A program made the position numbers and the translations under genes. This document shows, piece by piece, positions 12,501 to 24,692 of a stretch of 64,000 nt of DNA. Source of the stretch: Mytilisepta virgata. Lineage: Eukaryota; Mollusca; Bivalvia; Mytilida; Mytilidae. How positions within the stretch are numbered: position 1 is the stretch's first letter; each line of letters begins with the position of its first letter. The DNA lies in assembly GCA_028015205.1 (NCBI GenBank), contig CM051514.1, positions 35,294,150 to 35,358,149 on the forward strand, given 5' to 3'. The notes beneath the pieces are model-generated. The model ran no database searches, was not told the DNA's origin, and saw nothing but the letters and a program-made list of their open reading frames with translations.

Positions 12501-14261
12501 AAACAAATATTAAAATTCGAGAAAACTTAAGTTTAAATTTGAAAATGATTATACTGATATGGACAAACTACGGGAAATATTAAATCCAAACGCCGATTCT
12601 GACATGAAACTGACGCTAACAATTTACAGTTATAAAAATTGTAATAGCATATTTATTTTTTTATAAGACTTAGGGGTATCTATCTCAGACGTAGTTCTGT
12701 AATTAGATAGTTTTGGCTTTAATTTTTTGGTTTTTGTGGATTTTGGTTAATTTTTCTTTGCCCTTGAACCGTCTGTAAACCTTGTTCCGCAGAAGGACGT
12801 TTTCATGATTTCAGTGCCTTAGTCAAATTAAACAACTGAGATGCAATTATCCAAGTCGTAAGTAAAACAATTCAATTTATGAACCAGAACATTTCGCTTG
12901 TGACATTTTTAATGTACAAGGGAGATAACTCTTCTTGTGGGTTTTTTTAAACATCCGTGGATCTTACAAAATAAACTCAAAGTGATTGAAAAATATTTAG
13001 TCAGTTTACAATAACTATGTCTTTATGAATTTGCAATTTAGTGATTTGCTATATAGAAGTGGCGTTTAAAGCAGATTTGACTGCATTTTCTATTTTTATA
13101 GTGCTTTTATTTTACTATAGGAAAACCCAAATACAGAATTATATTTTATATTATATAACTTGAGCAGACAATGGTAATTTTTTTCTGTTTCCTTGGACGA
13201 GTCAACAATATTTATTAACCAATAAAAAACTGTCATATCATTCCAGCATTTAGAATTTCAAAATGTCAAAAATCCATTCCACGAACTGGATTTTATAGAC
13301 AGTAAATATGAATGATAACTTTCCATTCCAATAGTGTTAAAAGATTAAATATGAATATTGTCAAATTTTCAAAATGTACTACATGTATAGAAAAGTATAA
13401 AAAAACATGTAACGAATTGAATACGGATAAAATCGTTCCGGGTCTTTGCTGAAAAAAAAACATGAATTACATGACCACTACATGTGTTATATGTATTTGT
13501 ATGTTTTACACGCAACAACCAGGTATTATTATGTAAAGTTACAACAAATTCTGTCAAAGTTTTTGAATAAAAAGGAGAAAAAAATGAGAAAATCAGATCA
13601 TTCTCACTTGGATATCTCAAAGGTAGGTCGAGAATTAATTCTTTTCAATAAATCTAACTAAAAATTCAAGTTTTCTGGGATAATAAGTAAATAAAATATT
13701 TATTTTTAGAAAAAGAACCAAAATTTTATTTCTTTACTAGCCACAAAAAATCACTTTAATTTAAGTTTTAAGTATTAACAATTAGATAAAATCTAAATCT
13801 TTTTATTTAATTTTACACTCGTCACATTGAGTTGGTATACAAAAATTATTACTTTCCTTTTGTAAAATTATTTTGACCTAATTTGTGCCAAATTCCTGTG
13901 TTTTATACCATAACAAGTTAAAAAAATTGAAATAATATCAACCCTATAAATCACTAAAATATACAGGAAGTAGGATAACAAAAAAATTGTATAAAGCAAA
14001 GCTGGAAAAAACTGGAGTTAATTCACATGTGCATATTTGGAACATAACACAAAATCAAGTTAACAATAATCTAAAGGTCGCTGTTATTTCTTCCGAAATA
14101 AGCCTTAAGAAAGACCAAGCTACTCTCTAATGACTATCCGTTGAATGATAACAAAAATCTAAAAACAATAAGTATAGTTAGAAAACAGCAATTACACAAT
14201 TTTCTATTCTAGTCTGTGAATATAATTCAAAAATAAGGTTTGAACTTCTTTCTTTTTTCAG
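12501..14261. other. Upstream region of secreted-peptide gene B
   Basis: No coding exon recognised. A TATAAAG at 13990-13996 could serve gene B. A donor for a leader exon could not be fixed, but an acceptor (TTTTTTCAG) ends just before 14262. Confidence 0.4.
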
Positions 14262-14283
14262 AAAATAAAAAAAAACAATAAAA

Positions 14284-15771
14284 ATGAACAAGTCAATCCT
14301 GTTGATCATCTTGCCATGCATTGTTGCCTTCGTCATGGTCCAGGGCCAGATTGCCCAGTTCGCCCAGGGACCGGGATATCCTGCCTACTACTACAACCAA
14401 CTTAATGCTTACAGAGCACAGACTAGACTGTACAACTACGGCAATGGAGTGACAGGACAACTTAGATTTTCTAGACTTCTTAACTACTGTAAGTGTCTTT
14501 AAAATGCTGTGTCACTGCATGCAAATATCAACATTTGATAAATATATTATACATGTAATAAAATACTTGTACACAATTTTTTTCTGTTAGTGATCACGTA
14601 AGGATAAGTATGATAAAATACCTTGAGAATATACCCAGTGAAGTACAGGGGAGACAAACATTTCCCATTACACTGATGAAGATTTGTAAGGATTTTGCCC
14701 GAAATCAGATTATTAACGTCCCTTTCATTATCTCTAACATGATCCTGAGATTGGTATAAATCAGAAGATGATTTCATAATGCTGATATTAAGGTGGTACA
14801 GAACACATAAGGGAGTTAACTCTTACAAAATCAGATGAACGTTTTAATCGCATACAATTAGTAAAGTGAAATCAAGCTTCTCAATGATTAAAATTAGTCT
14901 TTGTCAAACTGCTACATATCCATTGAAATTATTCCCGTAAATTGTGTGGTTCAAATTTGTTAAAATTTATATATTTTTGTCACCAGGTCAAAGTAAATAT
15001 TTCGTCAAAATTTTATGAAAATTGAACGATCAAAATTTATTTTAGTCAAAGTGTTGGGTACCACCTTAAGACGATTATTATGGTTAAATATATTACTATT
15101 ATTGCTCTTTGGACATGGCGATGTTGTGTAATCATCAGAAAAATCATCAACAATTAACTGATTCACAACTTGCTTTAATAACATAATTAAATGACTGAAT
15201 ATTAATAGTGTTCTTATAACCCAAGAATTCTGTTGAAAGAAGCGTTTAAATATCAGAAAATATTGTTACTAGTAATTGAATGTTCTTTTGGTAAACATTA
15301 AATGATACATTAAATGATATAGTTGAAGCCGTCTTCCGTCGGATATATAACTGTTTGTGTAACAGATTTTTGCACATTTGTCCGAGATATTTTCAATTAT
15401 TTCATTTTTTATTGTGGCCAAATCAATATGGAGATGTTTTGAGCAATTTCGATGAAATTGAGCTATTTGGAAAATTTAACCTTTTTCATCTTGTTCTAAA
15501 ATGAGAGAATTCAAGAACACACAACAGGCAGACGTTTTGGCTCTAACTTTCTCTTTCTGGGTTAAGCCAGATATGTTACATTTGTAATTAATTTCGTCTA
15601 GGAGTTCTATGGAAAAGATCAATTGTAAATAAAGAAAGCAGAACTGAATTTAAGTTTTCCTTGGGCAACTTCATCGTTTTGTATATAACGTACTTCTTTT
15701 TGTTCTTTGCAGTGTTCGGATTCCTTCTTCTCCTCGACCTCACCAACGCCACCGGAAATACCATTGGTTAA
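14284..15771 (+). CDS. Small secreted tyrosine-rich peptide, paralog B
   Basis: Coding exons 14284-14488 and 15713-15771 (phase 1 intron) give 87 residues, the same length and architecture as gene A. A 3'UTR intron starts 2 bases after the stop, and the last exon (from 16447) carries AATAAA at 16609. 78 of 87 residues match paralog A. The differences are V5I, G24A, I26F, S29G, L47T, Y49L, T54N, A55G and A62F. The last 19 residues are identical although several codons differ silently, which indicates purifying selection. It has a signal peptide to residue 21, a Cys-free mature peptide and an NAT sequon near the end. The long middle intron carries a MITE (14788-15069). Function unknown. Confidence 0.85.
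14788..15069. mobile_element. MITE with TTAA borders in gene B intron
   Basis: Ends are TTAAGGTGGTACAGAACAC and GTGTTGGGTACCACCTTAA, inverted relative to each other. TTAA at both borders suggests a TTAA-targeting (piggyBac-type) insertion. 282 bp, non-coding. Confidence 0.7.
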
Positions 15772-16608
15772 ATGTAAGTATTTACAAACGCATTACAATA
15801 AACATCAGCACATATGTATAGAAATTACAAAGATGTGAACATAATATCTACATATATATCGTAAAATAAAGACTTAAGGTATCTGGACCATAACGGACCA
15901 TGTGATCAATCCAAAGGTCCCGGTAAGGGAAATAACATTCGTAATTTTCAACAAACATCGGAACTACTATTATATAAGTTTCCTATTTTCATATATTCCG
16001 CAAACAACATAGGGAACATGTCTCGACCTGGAAGAGTTATATCTACGCAATTCATGCTTTGAGCGTTTAATTTTCCAACAAAATAAATATAATTTATCGT
16101 CCTAATCTGCTATGATCTGGATAACTTGATGTAGATTTAATTGTTCATCCTGAAATATCTAGATACATTTCATACCCTTTACACGTAGTATCGTTTGGTT
16201 TTACACCCTTACCAGTTTATCCGATTAACCGATATTTTATATTTGCATGTGTTTTTTTCCTATACTGAGTCGACTACGTTTTCAACATCAAAATTTAGCA
16301 AAGGTGACGACTGTTGGATAGAAATCGTGATTTAAATATGAAGAAGTATACAGAAGCTAGTTGTTTTGTGAAATATGAACATTTAAACTAATGATATATC
16401 CAGATTACGTTAAATTTTATAGAATACCTTCTTTCTCTACTTGTAGGAATATCCGGATGTTATTGAAACTAGACAGTAGGAGATCGCAACAACAGGCGTT
16501 TTCATTTTGTTATTGGCTTATGTTAAAATCTTTAAAAATCTTTTTTGCCTTTAATGAATGTTAATAACATTAAAGGTTATGTAAATTGTTGATGAACGAA
16601 TTAGCTCA

Positions 16609-16614
16609 AAATAA
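16609..16614 (+). promoter_or_regulatory. Polyadenylation signal of gene B
   Basis: AATAAA about 160 bases into the inferred 3'UTR exon that starts after TTGTAG at 16446. Confidence 0.55.
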
Positions 16615-16907
16615 AAATATTTGGACATTACAATGCATAAGTTCAATTTATTATACGAATTTGTAGAACATCATTGGATGGTAAAAGATTCATTGATTAG
16701 TCCTGTCCCATATAATTAATATAAAGAGAAAAGAGTAAAATATTGTAGATTCTGTGATGAAAATTTTGATACATATTTCGTAGATTTAGTTACCATCAGG
16801 TGTTCTCACCGCCGAAAATGTTGACAGCCTAAAAGAATAACCCAAAGAGCATATCCAATCGTCTTCCTACTCATTAGTTTTCACAAAATGTAACATTTTT
16901 ATATTTA

Positions 16908-17146
16908 GGGAGCAACCACTCGATTTTTATGGGGCGGGCAGGATCTCAAATGTTTGATCCTGCCTATTTTTTTCGTCGAAATTTTGGTCCTGGATTTTTA
17001 TTTTCATTTAAACCAAACAATTTCCTGAATAACATATGTCTTGCATTTTTTTCACACCTAAAATGATGCTGTCTTTATTTTGCCCCAAATCCTGGTCCTG
17101 CCTTTTTTATTTCCCCACCCCCCGTAAAAATCAAATGGTTGCTCCC
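16908..17146. mobile_element. MITE with ~30-bp terminal inverted repeats
   Basis: The left end GGGAGCAACCACTCGATTTT and the complement of the right end, GGGAGCAACCATTTGATTTT, match over about 30 bp and continue into G-rich/C-rich arms. 239 bp, no coding frame; the target duplication is unclear. Confidence 0.8.
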
Positions 17147-17149
17147 ACA

Positions 17150-17285
17150 CCAAGTCAGATTATCCTAACTATGCTTGTGTTTCGTGCTCTGTAATGTTTT
17201 ATCTGTCAATTGTATTGTGTTTATTGATTAGTACAAATGTATGCCATTGTTGACCTTTCTTGTTATCCATTTTGTTATTAATTTA
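17150..17285 (+). repeat. Dispersed repeat (CCAAGTCAGACTAT family)
   Basis: ACCAAGTCAGATTATCCTAA followed by TTGTTGACCTTTCTTGTTAT. Related copies lie at 18415-18600, 23440-23590, 25850-26110 (reverse) and 28110-28210. Confidence 0.6.
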
Positions 17286-17768
17286 AAGTATCGATTTCAA
17301 GTTAGATTTAAGATACCAGCAACTGAGCTGGTGATTCCCTCGTCCACGTTGAGTTCACTTTTAGCGAGCCATATGCAATACTCTTTGAAAGTTACAGACA
17401 TCAGCTGATCAGGGTTTTTATTACTGGTCCTTTCTTGATGGTTTGCTTCGACCAAAAGCCAAAAACAAAAACTAAAAGGATAACATTACGACGGTCCATA
17501 TAAACATACAATTCTGTAACTCCAGTATTCTCTTTTTGTTTGTATTGACAAATAACATTTGTAATAACGACAAATCATGATTTGTTGATTGTAACATACA
17601 ATGACATTCTTTATGACTCGAACAATATCCACAAACTCAAACAAACTAATTCAAAGATTTAAACGCATGTCTGATAGTAGTTCTTTTTTCGATGATAACT
17701 GTATTGTATCCTGGTATTTACCGAAATAATTTATGATTTGATGGTTGCAAATTGACTTTACTGGCGAA

Positions 17769-17903
17769 GCATGACCGAAGTCAGTAAACAGTAAAGCATG
17801 ACCGGAATCAGTAAACAGTAGAGCATGACCGAAGTCAGTAAACAGTAACGCATGACCGGAGTCAGTAAACAGTAAAGCATGACCGGAATCAGTAAACGGG
17901 TAT
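17769..17903. repeat. 27-bp tandem repeat, five copies
   Basis: GCATGACCGAAGTCAGTAAA plus CAGTAAA repeats every 27 bp from 17769. Some copies have GGAATC in place of GAAGTC. The reverse-strand frame across it is an artefact of the repeat. Confidence 0.9.
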
Positions 17904-18414
17904 TTCCGACCATCAGATCAAAATTGATACTGCTAAATATAAATTGCAATACAATTATCTCCATTTTAACGTGAGTGTGCAGATATATAAAATTGGGATT
18001 TTTAAAATCCAGTGCATAAAGTGCACAACATCACAGTCGTCATCGACAAAAAAACATAAATACAAAAGATACACACAAAAAAAACAGTGATGAAAATTAA
18101 AAATGCTATTAAACAATCATAAATCAAAAGACAAACAGAAACCGAGATGTTGAAGGACGGGGACAAATAACAGCAATAACACAAAATACTTTAAACAAGA
18201 ACACGTTTCAAGATGACATTAATGTCCTGCCTTCGACGTCATAACCATGAAAAGGCATAAATGTTGTGTGTACTAATTGTCATCATCTTCATAGAAAATA
18301 AGATTAAACGCAACCCTAAGCCCGAATTAGCAGCTTTACATTTCCTATTTTCAATGAAAAGTCAAAACCATAAATAGGTATGTACATGTACCTTGTTGGT
18401 AATTATACTGTATT

Positions 18415-18600
18415 GGTTTTATAGTGTGTTTTATACACCAGAGAGTCAGGATAGATAAGGGGGGGTGTTTTCACACAGAACCGATATATACCCACCACTG
18501 TTCAGTGACTGTACCAAGTCAGACTATCTTGACTCTCTGTTGTGTTCATGTTTGTGTTTTGTACTCTATACTCTATAACTGGCGGCAAGAGTTCTATTTG
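18415..18600 (+). repeat. Dispersed repeat (CCAAGTCAGACTAT family)
   Basis: GTGTGTTTTATACACCAGAG followed by GTACCAAGTCAGACTATCTT and TCTGTTGTGTTCATG. It is the forward counterpart of the reverse-oriented copy at 25850-26110. Confidence 0.65.
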
Positions 18601-18945
18601 GCACCCTCATAAGTACATCTATATGCTTATTCCGTCTAAGGTATACACAGCTGGGGTGCCATATGAAACTCTTTCCTAACAGGCTCGGTGCGCTGGTCGG
18701 CAAACACATACCGAGTTGTTTATTAATTTATTATAATAGTCATTGATGTGCCTAGATGAGCTGTAATCACATGCGTACGTCGTATCACTATTTTTGTAAG
18801 AAGGCTTGCTTATGGGATTGACAAGTAAATAGAATACCTTAATTTATTGTACTCCATTTCACGCTTTTAGTAAGATGTGAAGTATTTGTCAAAAATAAAA
18901 TCTATATCTGTCTTATATTTTATTATATCGTTCTTCATTGTGTAC

Positions 18946-21900
18946 TTAGTATTCGATAACCTGTGGCATGGGTGGTATATATATAGCATCTGGTGGAATT
19001 TCCTGTACAGGCAGTGATGTTATTTGCGGACACCGAGTAACACCTGTTATAACACTTAATTCAACCGGAGTTGGATCTTGACTGATATAGCGACAAAGAT
19101 TTACTTCCAAGCGATTATCATATTTGCCAACTGAAATAAATTATAATGTAGTCATCACAATCAGTACTGTATATATGTGAGTAAAATACGTACATTTTTA
19201 AAATGCATTATTATACTTCAGTATTTCCTATATAAATCAAGTGTAACATTTCAACTGAGTTATCCAAAAGTCCTTGTTTCTTCTATTTCATCGATCATCA
19301 GTTTATGTACTATTCACCGGGGAACAGTACTGTATTCATATTTTCGCGGTTTTTTTTCACCCAAAAGCCCTTGCTTGTTCTATTTCACCGGTCACTCTGA
19401 ATGCACAAATATAAGTTCTATTGAACGGGTTTTAATGAAACTTTTTTCTTTGGTTTTTGTTTACACCGCGGTACAAACTATTTCCCTCGGAATTGCCTCG
19501 GGTAGTAGTTTGTACCTCACAAATTGACTGTTCCCTCATGACAAGTCATCAAATGTATATTATACATGACTTTGCAAGACCTGATTCACCTACCCTATAT
19601 CGCATACCCTTTATCACACCCCTCTTCGGAACATACTTCTATTCTGTTCGGAGTTCTATTGTTAAAATATATGATATAAAGAATAATACATGGTCAAATC
19701 TATATTACGTGCTATATCAATCCTTGACTAATATCACACCTCGGGGGCGATATTGGGTAGTCAAGTTGATATAGCATGTGATATAGTTTTGACAATGTAT
19801 CATTCTCCATATATGGACATTAGACAACCTCGTCCATGGTTAAAGCATTAATTTTACATCATTTTCGGGAATATCTTTAAAAAGTCTATACCTTAAATCT
19901 ACGTCAAACGGATTTTGAGGTGTCCGGACCATAAATAAAAATGCCCGTAAATCATATTAAATTAATTTAAACCAAAGATTTAAAGCAGAAATTGCGCAGA
20001 TAAAGTTTTTTTAAGTTGAAAGACACTTCGTAGTTTGCATGTGTAAGCTGCCTAGAAAAAAAGGGTTTCCGAAGTTTCCCGATAATTATCGAGGTCATTC
20101 CCATTACATTGTAAGAAACATCCGGGACACTGGCAATATATCACGTGGTCAGTTATGGTCTGGATACTTTCCATCGCCGAAATGCCTGAATTTTCAGTTT
20201 AAAAAAGATTTAGTTTTTTTTTATTGTTCGTGATATGTATTAGAGTTATTCATTGGTTTTTGTGTAAATATGACATTAGTAAATATATGCAAGTTTGTTT
20301 CGATTTCTTAACAACTAATGGAATTAAGCTGGTACACCACTGAAGAAAAACAATTTTATCGAAGGAGTATTTATCCTGCAATCAAGCCATTTTCGGTCTA
20401 ATAAAAGGGGTAGAATAAACTTTAGTCGTATTAGGTCAATGACCTAATAAAGTCTACTGGTACTTGTTTACATGAAGAGCGCGAGGAGCGTATTGAATGT
20501 ACCAGATGACGTCGAGGCGTTTCCCGCGTTTTCACTGCAGTTGAATTTCAACTTCAAACGTAATTTTAAGGCATTTTACGCATCTAAAGGGGATTGCAGG
20601 ATAAAGTCAATACAAAAAACTCGCTGTGAAACATGGGGAAAAGGCTCACTAAAGCTCGCCCAAATAAAATTTATATTTTCAGACAATGACTATGTATTAT
20701 ATATATAATACATTCTGTTTTGTATGGCATGATCGCATTTTCTACCTTGAGCATTCCGGTTATAAGAAGGCTATTTAATAGAGATGTTGAACTTAGCATC
20801 ATTGAAGAAATCTGGGATCACTTTTAACTCTTTTTCAAAAAATCGCCTAAAGCCTTTCAAAATCTCAGGGTCATAGCCTTGTACAAATATATGTGGTATC
20901 TTCTTTAGGGAGATAACTAACTCATTAACCATTTTTGTTACCTTCTATTGTGTAGAACCTCCTAACCTCTAGGTTTACCGGACCACACATACTAGGTTGT
21001 ATTGGTGCAAACAGAGATCTTCTATTCATTCCACGTAAAGATCCCTTCAAAAGATATTTTGCTTATCATTATGGTTGTACGTAAAATATTCTTTGCGCAT
21101 GTTCTGTGTTTTCTTCTTTCTTTTCCAACTGATAATATGTATGCATGCAACATATTATCTTTTAATTTTGATAGTTGTCAGTGACTTTTTAGATCTTGTA
21201 AATTAAACCTAGGGCTATATTAAAACTATATACCAAAGCAAAAGGGTAAAACAATAGGCACATAACATAATCCTGAAATCTGCAGAAATGAAAATAAACG
21301 ATTGATTAGTGTGAAAATGAAACAATGTGTCGTGTTTTCAATGAGAAAAAAACCCTTATAACTTCCTTTGACCAATTATAAACATTGAAAAAAAAGAGTT
21401 TTGTAAAACGGGTCCAATATATATATATAATAATGGTATAGTCTGAACGAATAAAATACCCATCAAACGGTCACATTTTTATCTGTAAATACTACTGACC
21501 ATCTCATTTCATTTTAAAGTGTAAAACTAATAGTAAAATAAGGGAAACTTTGTTTAATAGTCTTAAGCTTGAAAATAGAGAATTAATAAACATGACAGAT
21601 GATGAAAAACTGGGCTTTTTGCTTAACCCAACAAATAATAAACATATTAGAATGGTTGGCTTCTTTTTAAAGCAGTCACTAGAACTGAGGGCAGAAGTCT
21701 CATAATTCATTTGATATGTTATAATGTCTGTTACTAATACTTATGCGTATAATATTGCATATGGTCTCCAGATTTGCTTTATATGTATTTGTATGTCTTT
21801 ATCACAAACTATATCTTTATGTTTAATGACAAATAAAAGTTATTATATTAAATATAAAATAAATTTCTACAAATAGAGTGGTTTTAAAACACATACCTTG

Positions 21901-21985
21901 TACACATCTAATACACGGATTCTATACTGGATATAATTATTACCAGGCGGCAATTCGATAATATCCTTGACTCTGATCTTTATGA
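18946..21985 (-). CDS. TIMP-like secreted netrin (NTR) domain protein, 3' part
   Basis: Three exons on the minus strand fit in phase: 21985-21897, 21044-20942 and 19130-18946 (TAA at 18946-18948). Together they give about 124 residues. The first reads IKIRVKDIIELPPGNNYIQY and ends in LDVYK. The second holds GSLRG...APIQPSMCGPVNLEV. The third gives GKYDNRLEVNLCRYISQD and a Cys in GVTRC, then a Pro-rich tail ending VIEY. Order and Cys spacing match the NTR fold of tissue inhibitors of metalloproteinases: a strand pair, CG after a variable loop, a YLIAG-like strand (here FYTIEVG), then the L-C strand. The 5' exon with the signal peptide and N-terminal Cys residues was not found to the right of 21985. 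The second exon's acceptor (CTTTTGAAG) is weak. A LINE fragment sits in the upstream intron. An inhibitory role is inference. Confidence 0.72.
19706..19776. repeat. Short foldback
   Basis: TGCTATATCAATCCTTGACT and, further on, AGTCAAGTTGATATAGCA are inverted copies around a CTCGGGGGCGATATT centre. It lies in an intron of the TIMP-like gene. Confidence 0.65.
21515..21855 (+). mobile_element. LINE 3' end remnant
   Basis: A forward frame gives MTDDEKLGFLLNPTNN, then FFLKQSLELRAE and a stop near 21703. A 3'UTR follows, ending in AATAAAAG and AT-rich sequence at about 21855. The same ending occurs in the 1600-2345 remnant. It lies in an intron of the TIMP-like gene. Confidence 0.7.
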
Positions 21986-24137
21986 CTTCAGATAAATATA
22001 AATAAATTTAATATACTTTGTATATTGTTATAAAAAAATACAAGTTGGATGTTTATACCGTCTTGTTCAAATTCTGTTTAGTTTGCTTTGTTCTTTTTTA
22101 ACTTTATTGTTTATTAGGTCATACGTCTTTGTAGTATTTGTTGGCATCCGACCAGCAGCTATGAGAATCTTAGCTAGTTTTAAAACAAGCACACTTTGAC
22201 CCTGCTATCTAAATTATGTACCGTCTAACCCATAAGGCAAAATGCTGGGTACTTTATTTATGGCATTTGCATCACGTGACTTCAGCCCTTTTAACCAAAT
22301 TACCTCCCTCAGCTGTAGATCGAAAATGATAAAATTGTTTGAATTACGGATAATCGAGTCATTCATTTGGCGGATAACTGTATAATTCCCAGCTTATTAA
22401 ATGTAAAATTACTTCATCATTAATGTCGAAAGCGTTGTTTTACACATCTGGTCATTTTGTCGGTTTCAAAATTTCTTTCCGAACGACAGTATACAGTTGT
22501 AGAGACTGTGCCTTTATATTCGAATATTTCATACCGAGCGAAAGCGAGGTATACAATAGGAATATGAAGGCCCAGCTCATGTGTAAATGACCACAACTCT
22601 ATAACATCCATGAATTATTTGTATTCTGGTAGGACAAATACGCTAATTTTGATCGGTTGAGTTGTCGTATATGTATCCAATATTGGTTTTGTTCCATTTC
22701 TTCTACGATTAATATGGTGTAATCTGTTCTTCTAAAAGCATATTTTAAAGAAAACTATTTTCTTAAGATAACTATTTGCACAGTCAAATTATGTTATTCA
22801 ACATTTACACAAGAAAATTTAGTAATGTACCGGTAACCGTCAGGTCATTCAAAAAATCGATTTTTGGCGCGGCCTACTTAAATGTGTATTGCCGTGTAGA
22901 ACATTGTCATAATTGTATACAATTATTGTGGTTGAATCGCCAGATTTCTTTGTCAAGGTACAAAATTTCGTGGAACAATTCGCGTTTACATAAAAATCTC
23001 TATTCGCATGTGCTAAAAGTGAATAAAAGTGGATTGATTAATCTTTGTCTTGAATCTATGATCATTGATTAAAATTTTCTGGGATCTAATTTCAAACAAT
23101 TATCTTAAGAGAATTTTTCAATATCTTATAAATCCGTTGGCAAGAACATGCAAAATATCTTAATCGCTACTGTTTGTATACTATTTGGAATGGTCAGCAT
23201 AAAGATCTAGTGATGGATTTTCTGTGCAGAGACAACGGTTTTAGTGAAGTAAGGAGTTGAAAATGTATTTCCAATTTTTGATTCTGTGTGCTCTAGAGAA
23301 TACATATAATTCAAACAATTATAAAGTTTTATCAAGCTTATTGTAAATATTTAGTTATGTTGAAATATACTGTGGTTAACCAAGTAAAACGCTTTCTTTT
23401 TACTTATCACTCCATCGGCTTCTCCATTATCCATATTTGTCAACGGTACAGTGTCTGTACCAAGTCAGACTATCCTGACTGTTTTTTTCTATGTTTTGGT
23501 TTTATGCTCTATCGTGTTAATTTTTGCCTGATGGTCTGTCAATTGGATGGCGTTAATGGATGGATGTTTGTCTTGGTTGACTTTTACTTTGTATTCACTT
23601 AAACATATTAGTACTACGACGTTGTCGTCATTATGATAAAACTTATTTATTTTACGTACTTGTTTTGGCAGTACAAATGTTGTTAGGTAACTGTTGGCCA
23701 TCAATGGTTACAATGTCTAGATCTGGACATGGGCATTGTTCTGATATTGAGATCACCAAAAATGCAATGAAGGTGAAGACCCGGCTTCTAAGCATACTGT
23801 TGCTCAATATCTAAATTATTTTTTAAAAATATGAGAAATATGAGACATTCTCAATGTTTTTTATATAAAGTTTGCTTAAACCATGAGAGAGAGAACAAAA
23901 TAATATTTTTTGAAAAATTGAGAAGAAAGTAAAAGAAGTTATATAAGAGATGATATTAACAAACATCCTGATAATAATCGCGCCGCATATTTAAAAAGAA
24001 AATACTTGATATATCAGCTTTATTTAATGCAAATATGGGGAATTGATATTAAATATTGCAATGCATAATAAACCCAAAATGATCGTAAAAAGTACAGCCA
24101 AAACACCGTCTGAGAACACTGCAACAGCTATGCCTAC
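21986..24137. other. No exon identified; upstream of the TIMP-like gene
   Basis: The missing 5' exon(s) of the TIMP-like gene should lie here or further right. I found no convincing signal peptide with CxC. A dispersed repeat copy (GTACCAAGTCAGACTATCCT) lies at 23440-23590. The segment 22150-22240 recurs in reverse near 26120-26240 (TTAGCTAGTTTTA, TCTAAATTATGTACCGTC). Confidence 0.4.
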
Positions 24138-24692
24138 TAGTCTGGACACCTCAGTTCATAAAATTGTATTTTTAGCATTTTGAAAGTCTAAACGTTAGAA
24201 TTATTAGACAGTCTTTTCTTGGTTAATTAACCTTATTGAGTCGTCAAAGAAAACCCAAAAATTGTAAAGCTATTTATAAAGGTTATTTTTGTATACCACA
24301 CAAATGATTCTGAATGGGGGATTTCCAATAGAAAAATTAATACACTTGAATATTTCAAGTAATTAATAATTTGAATTTATCAACTCAGACCTGTTCTTAT
24401 TTCAAATATGTTAAATAAATTTTGTGCATATTTTATGCAACAAAGGGTTGTAATACTTAATTTTATAAAATCTCTTAGGAAGAGTTACCTCCCTTTTACA
24501 TTGAAAATTCCGTAGTTGTTAGTTTTTTTGTTTCTCTTGAAGACATGATTGAACAAAATCAGGAAAATTCAATTGTTTCAGTTACGACTTAGCTAATTGC
24601 ATCTTTCACTCGGGTAACAAGACAATTCACATTGATAAAGGTATTCAAATTCTGAAAAATCCATTTTACGAACTGAGGTGTCCAGACTGTAA
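24138..24692. mobile_element. Tc1/mariner-like MITE
   Basis: The left end AGTCTGGACACCTCAGTTCA and the complement of the right end, CAGTCTGGACACCTCAGTTC, are terminal inverted repeats with TA next to both ends. About 555 bp, no transposase frame left. Confidence 0.65.

Noticed and set aside
17758..17964. Reverse frame with repeated VMLYCLL
   Set aside because: Translation of a 27-bp tandem repeat.
20472..20708. 78-codon forward frame with balanced composition
   Set aside because: No signal peptide, motif or splice context; it lies in an intron of the opposite-strand TIMP-like gene.
22420..22611. 63-codon reverse frame (MDVIELWSFTHELGLHIP) as the missing 5' exon of the TIMP-like gene
   Set aside because: No signal peptide and no CxC motif, and no donor in the required phase.
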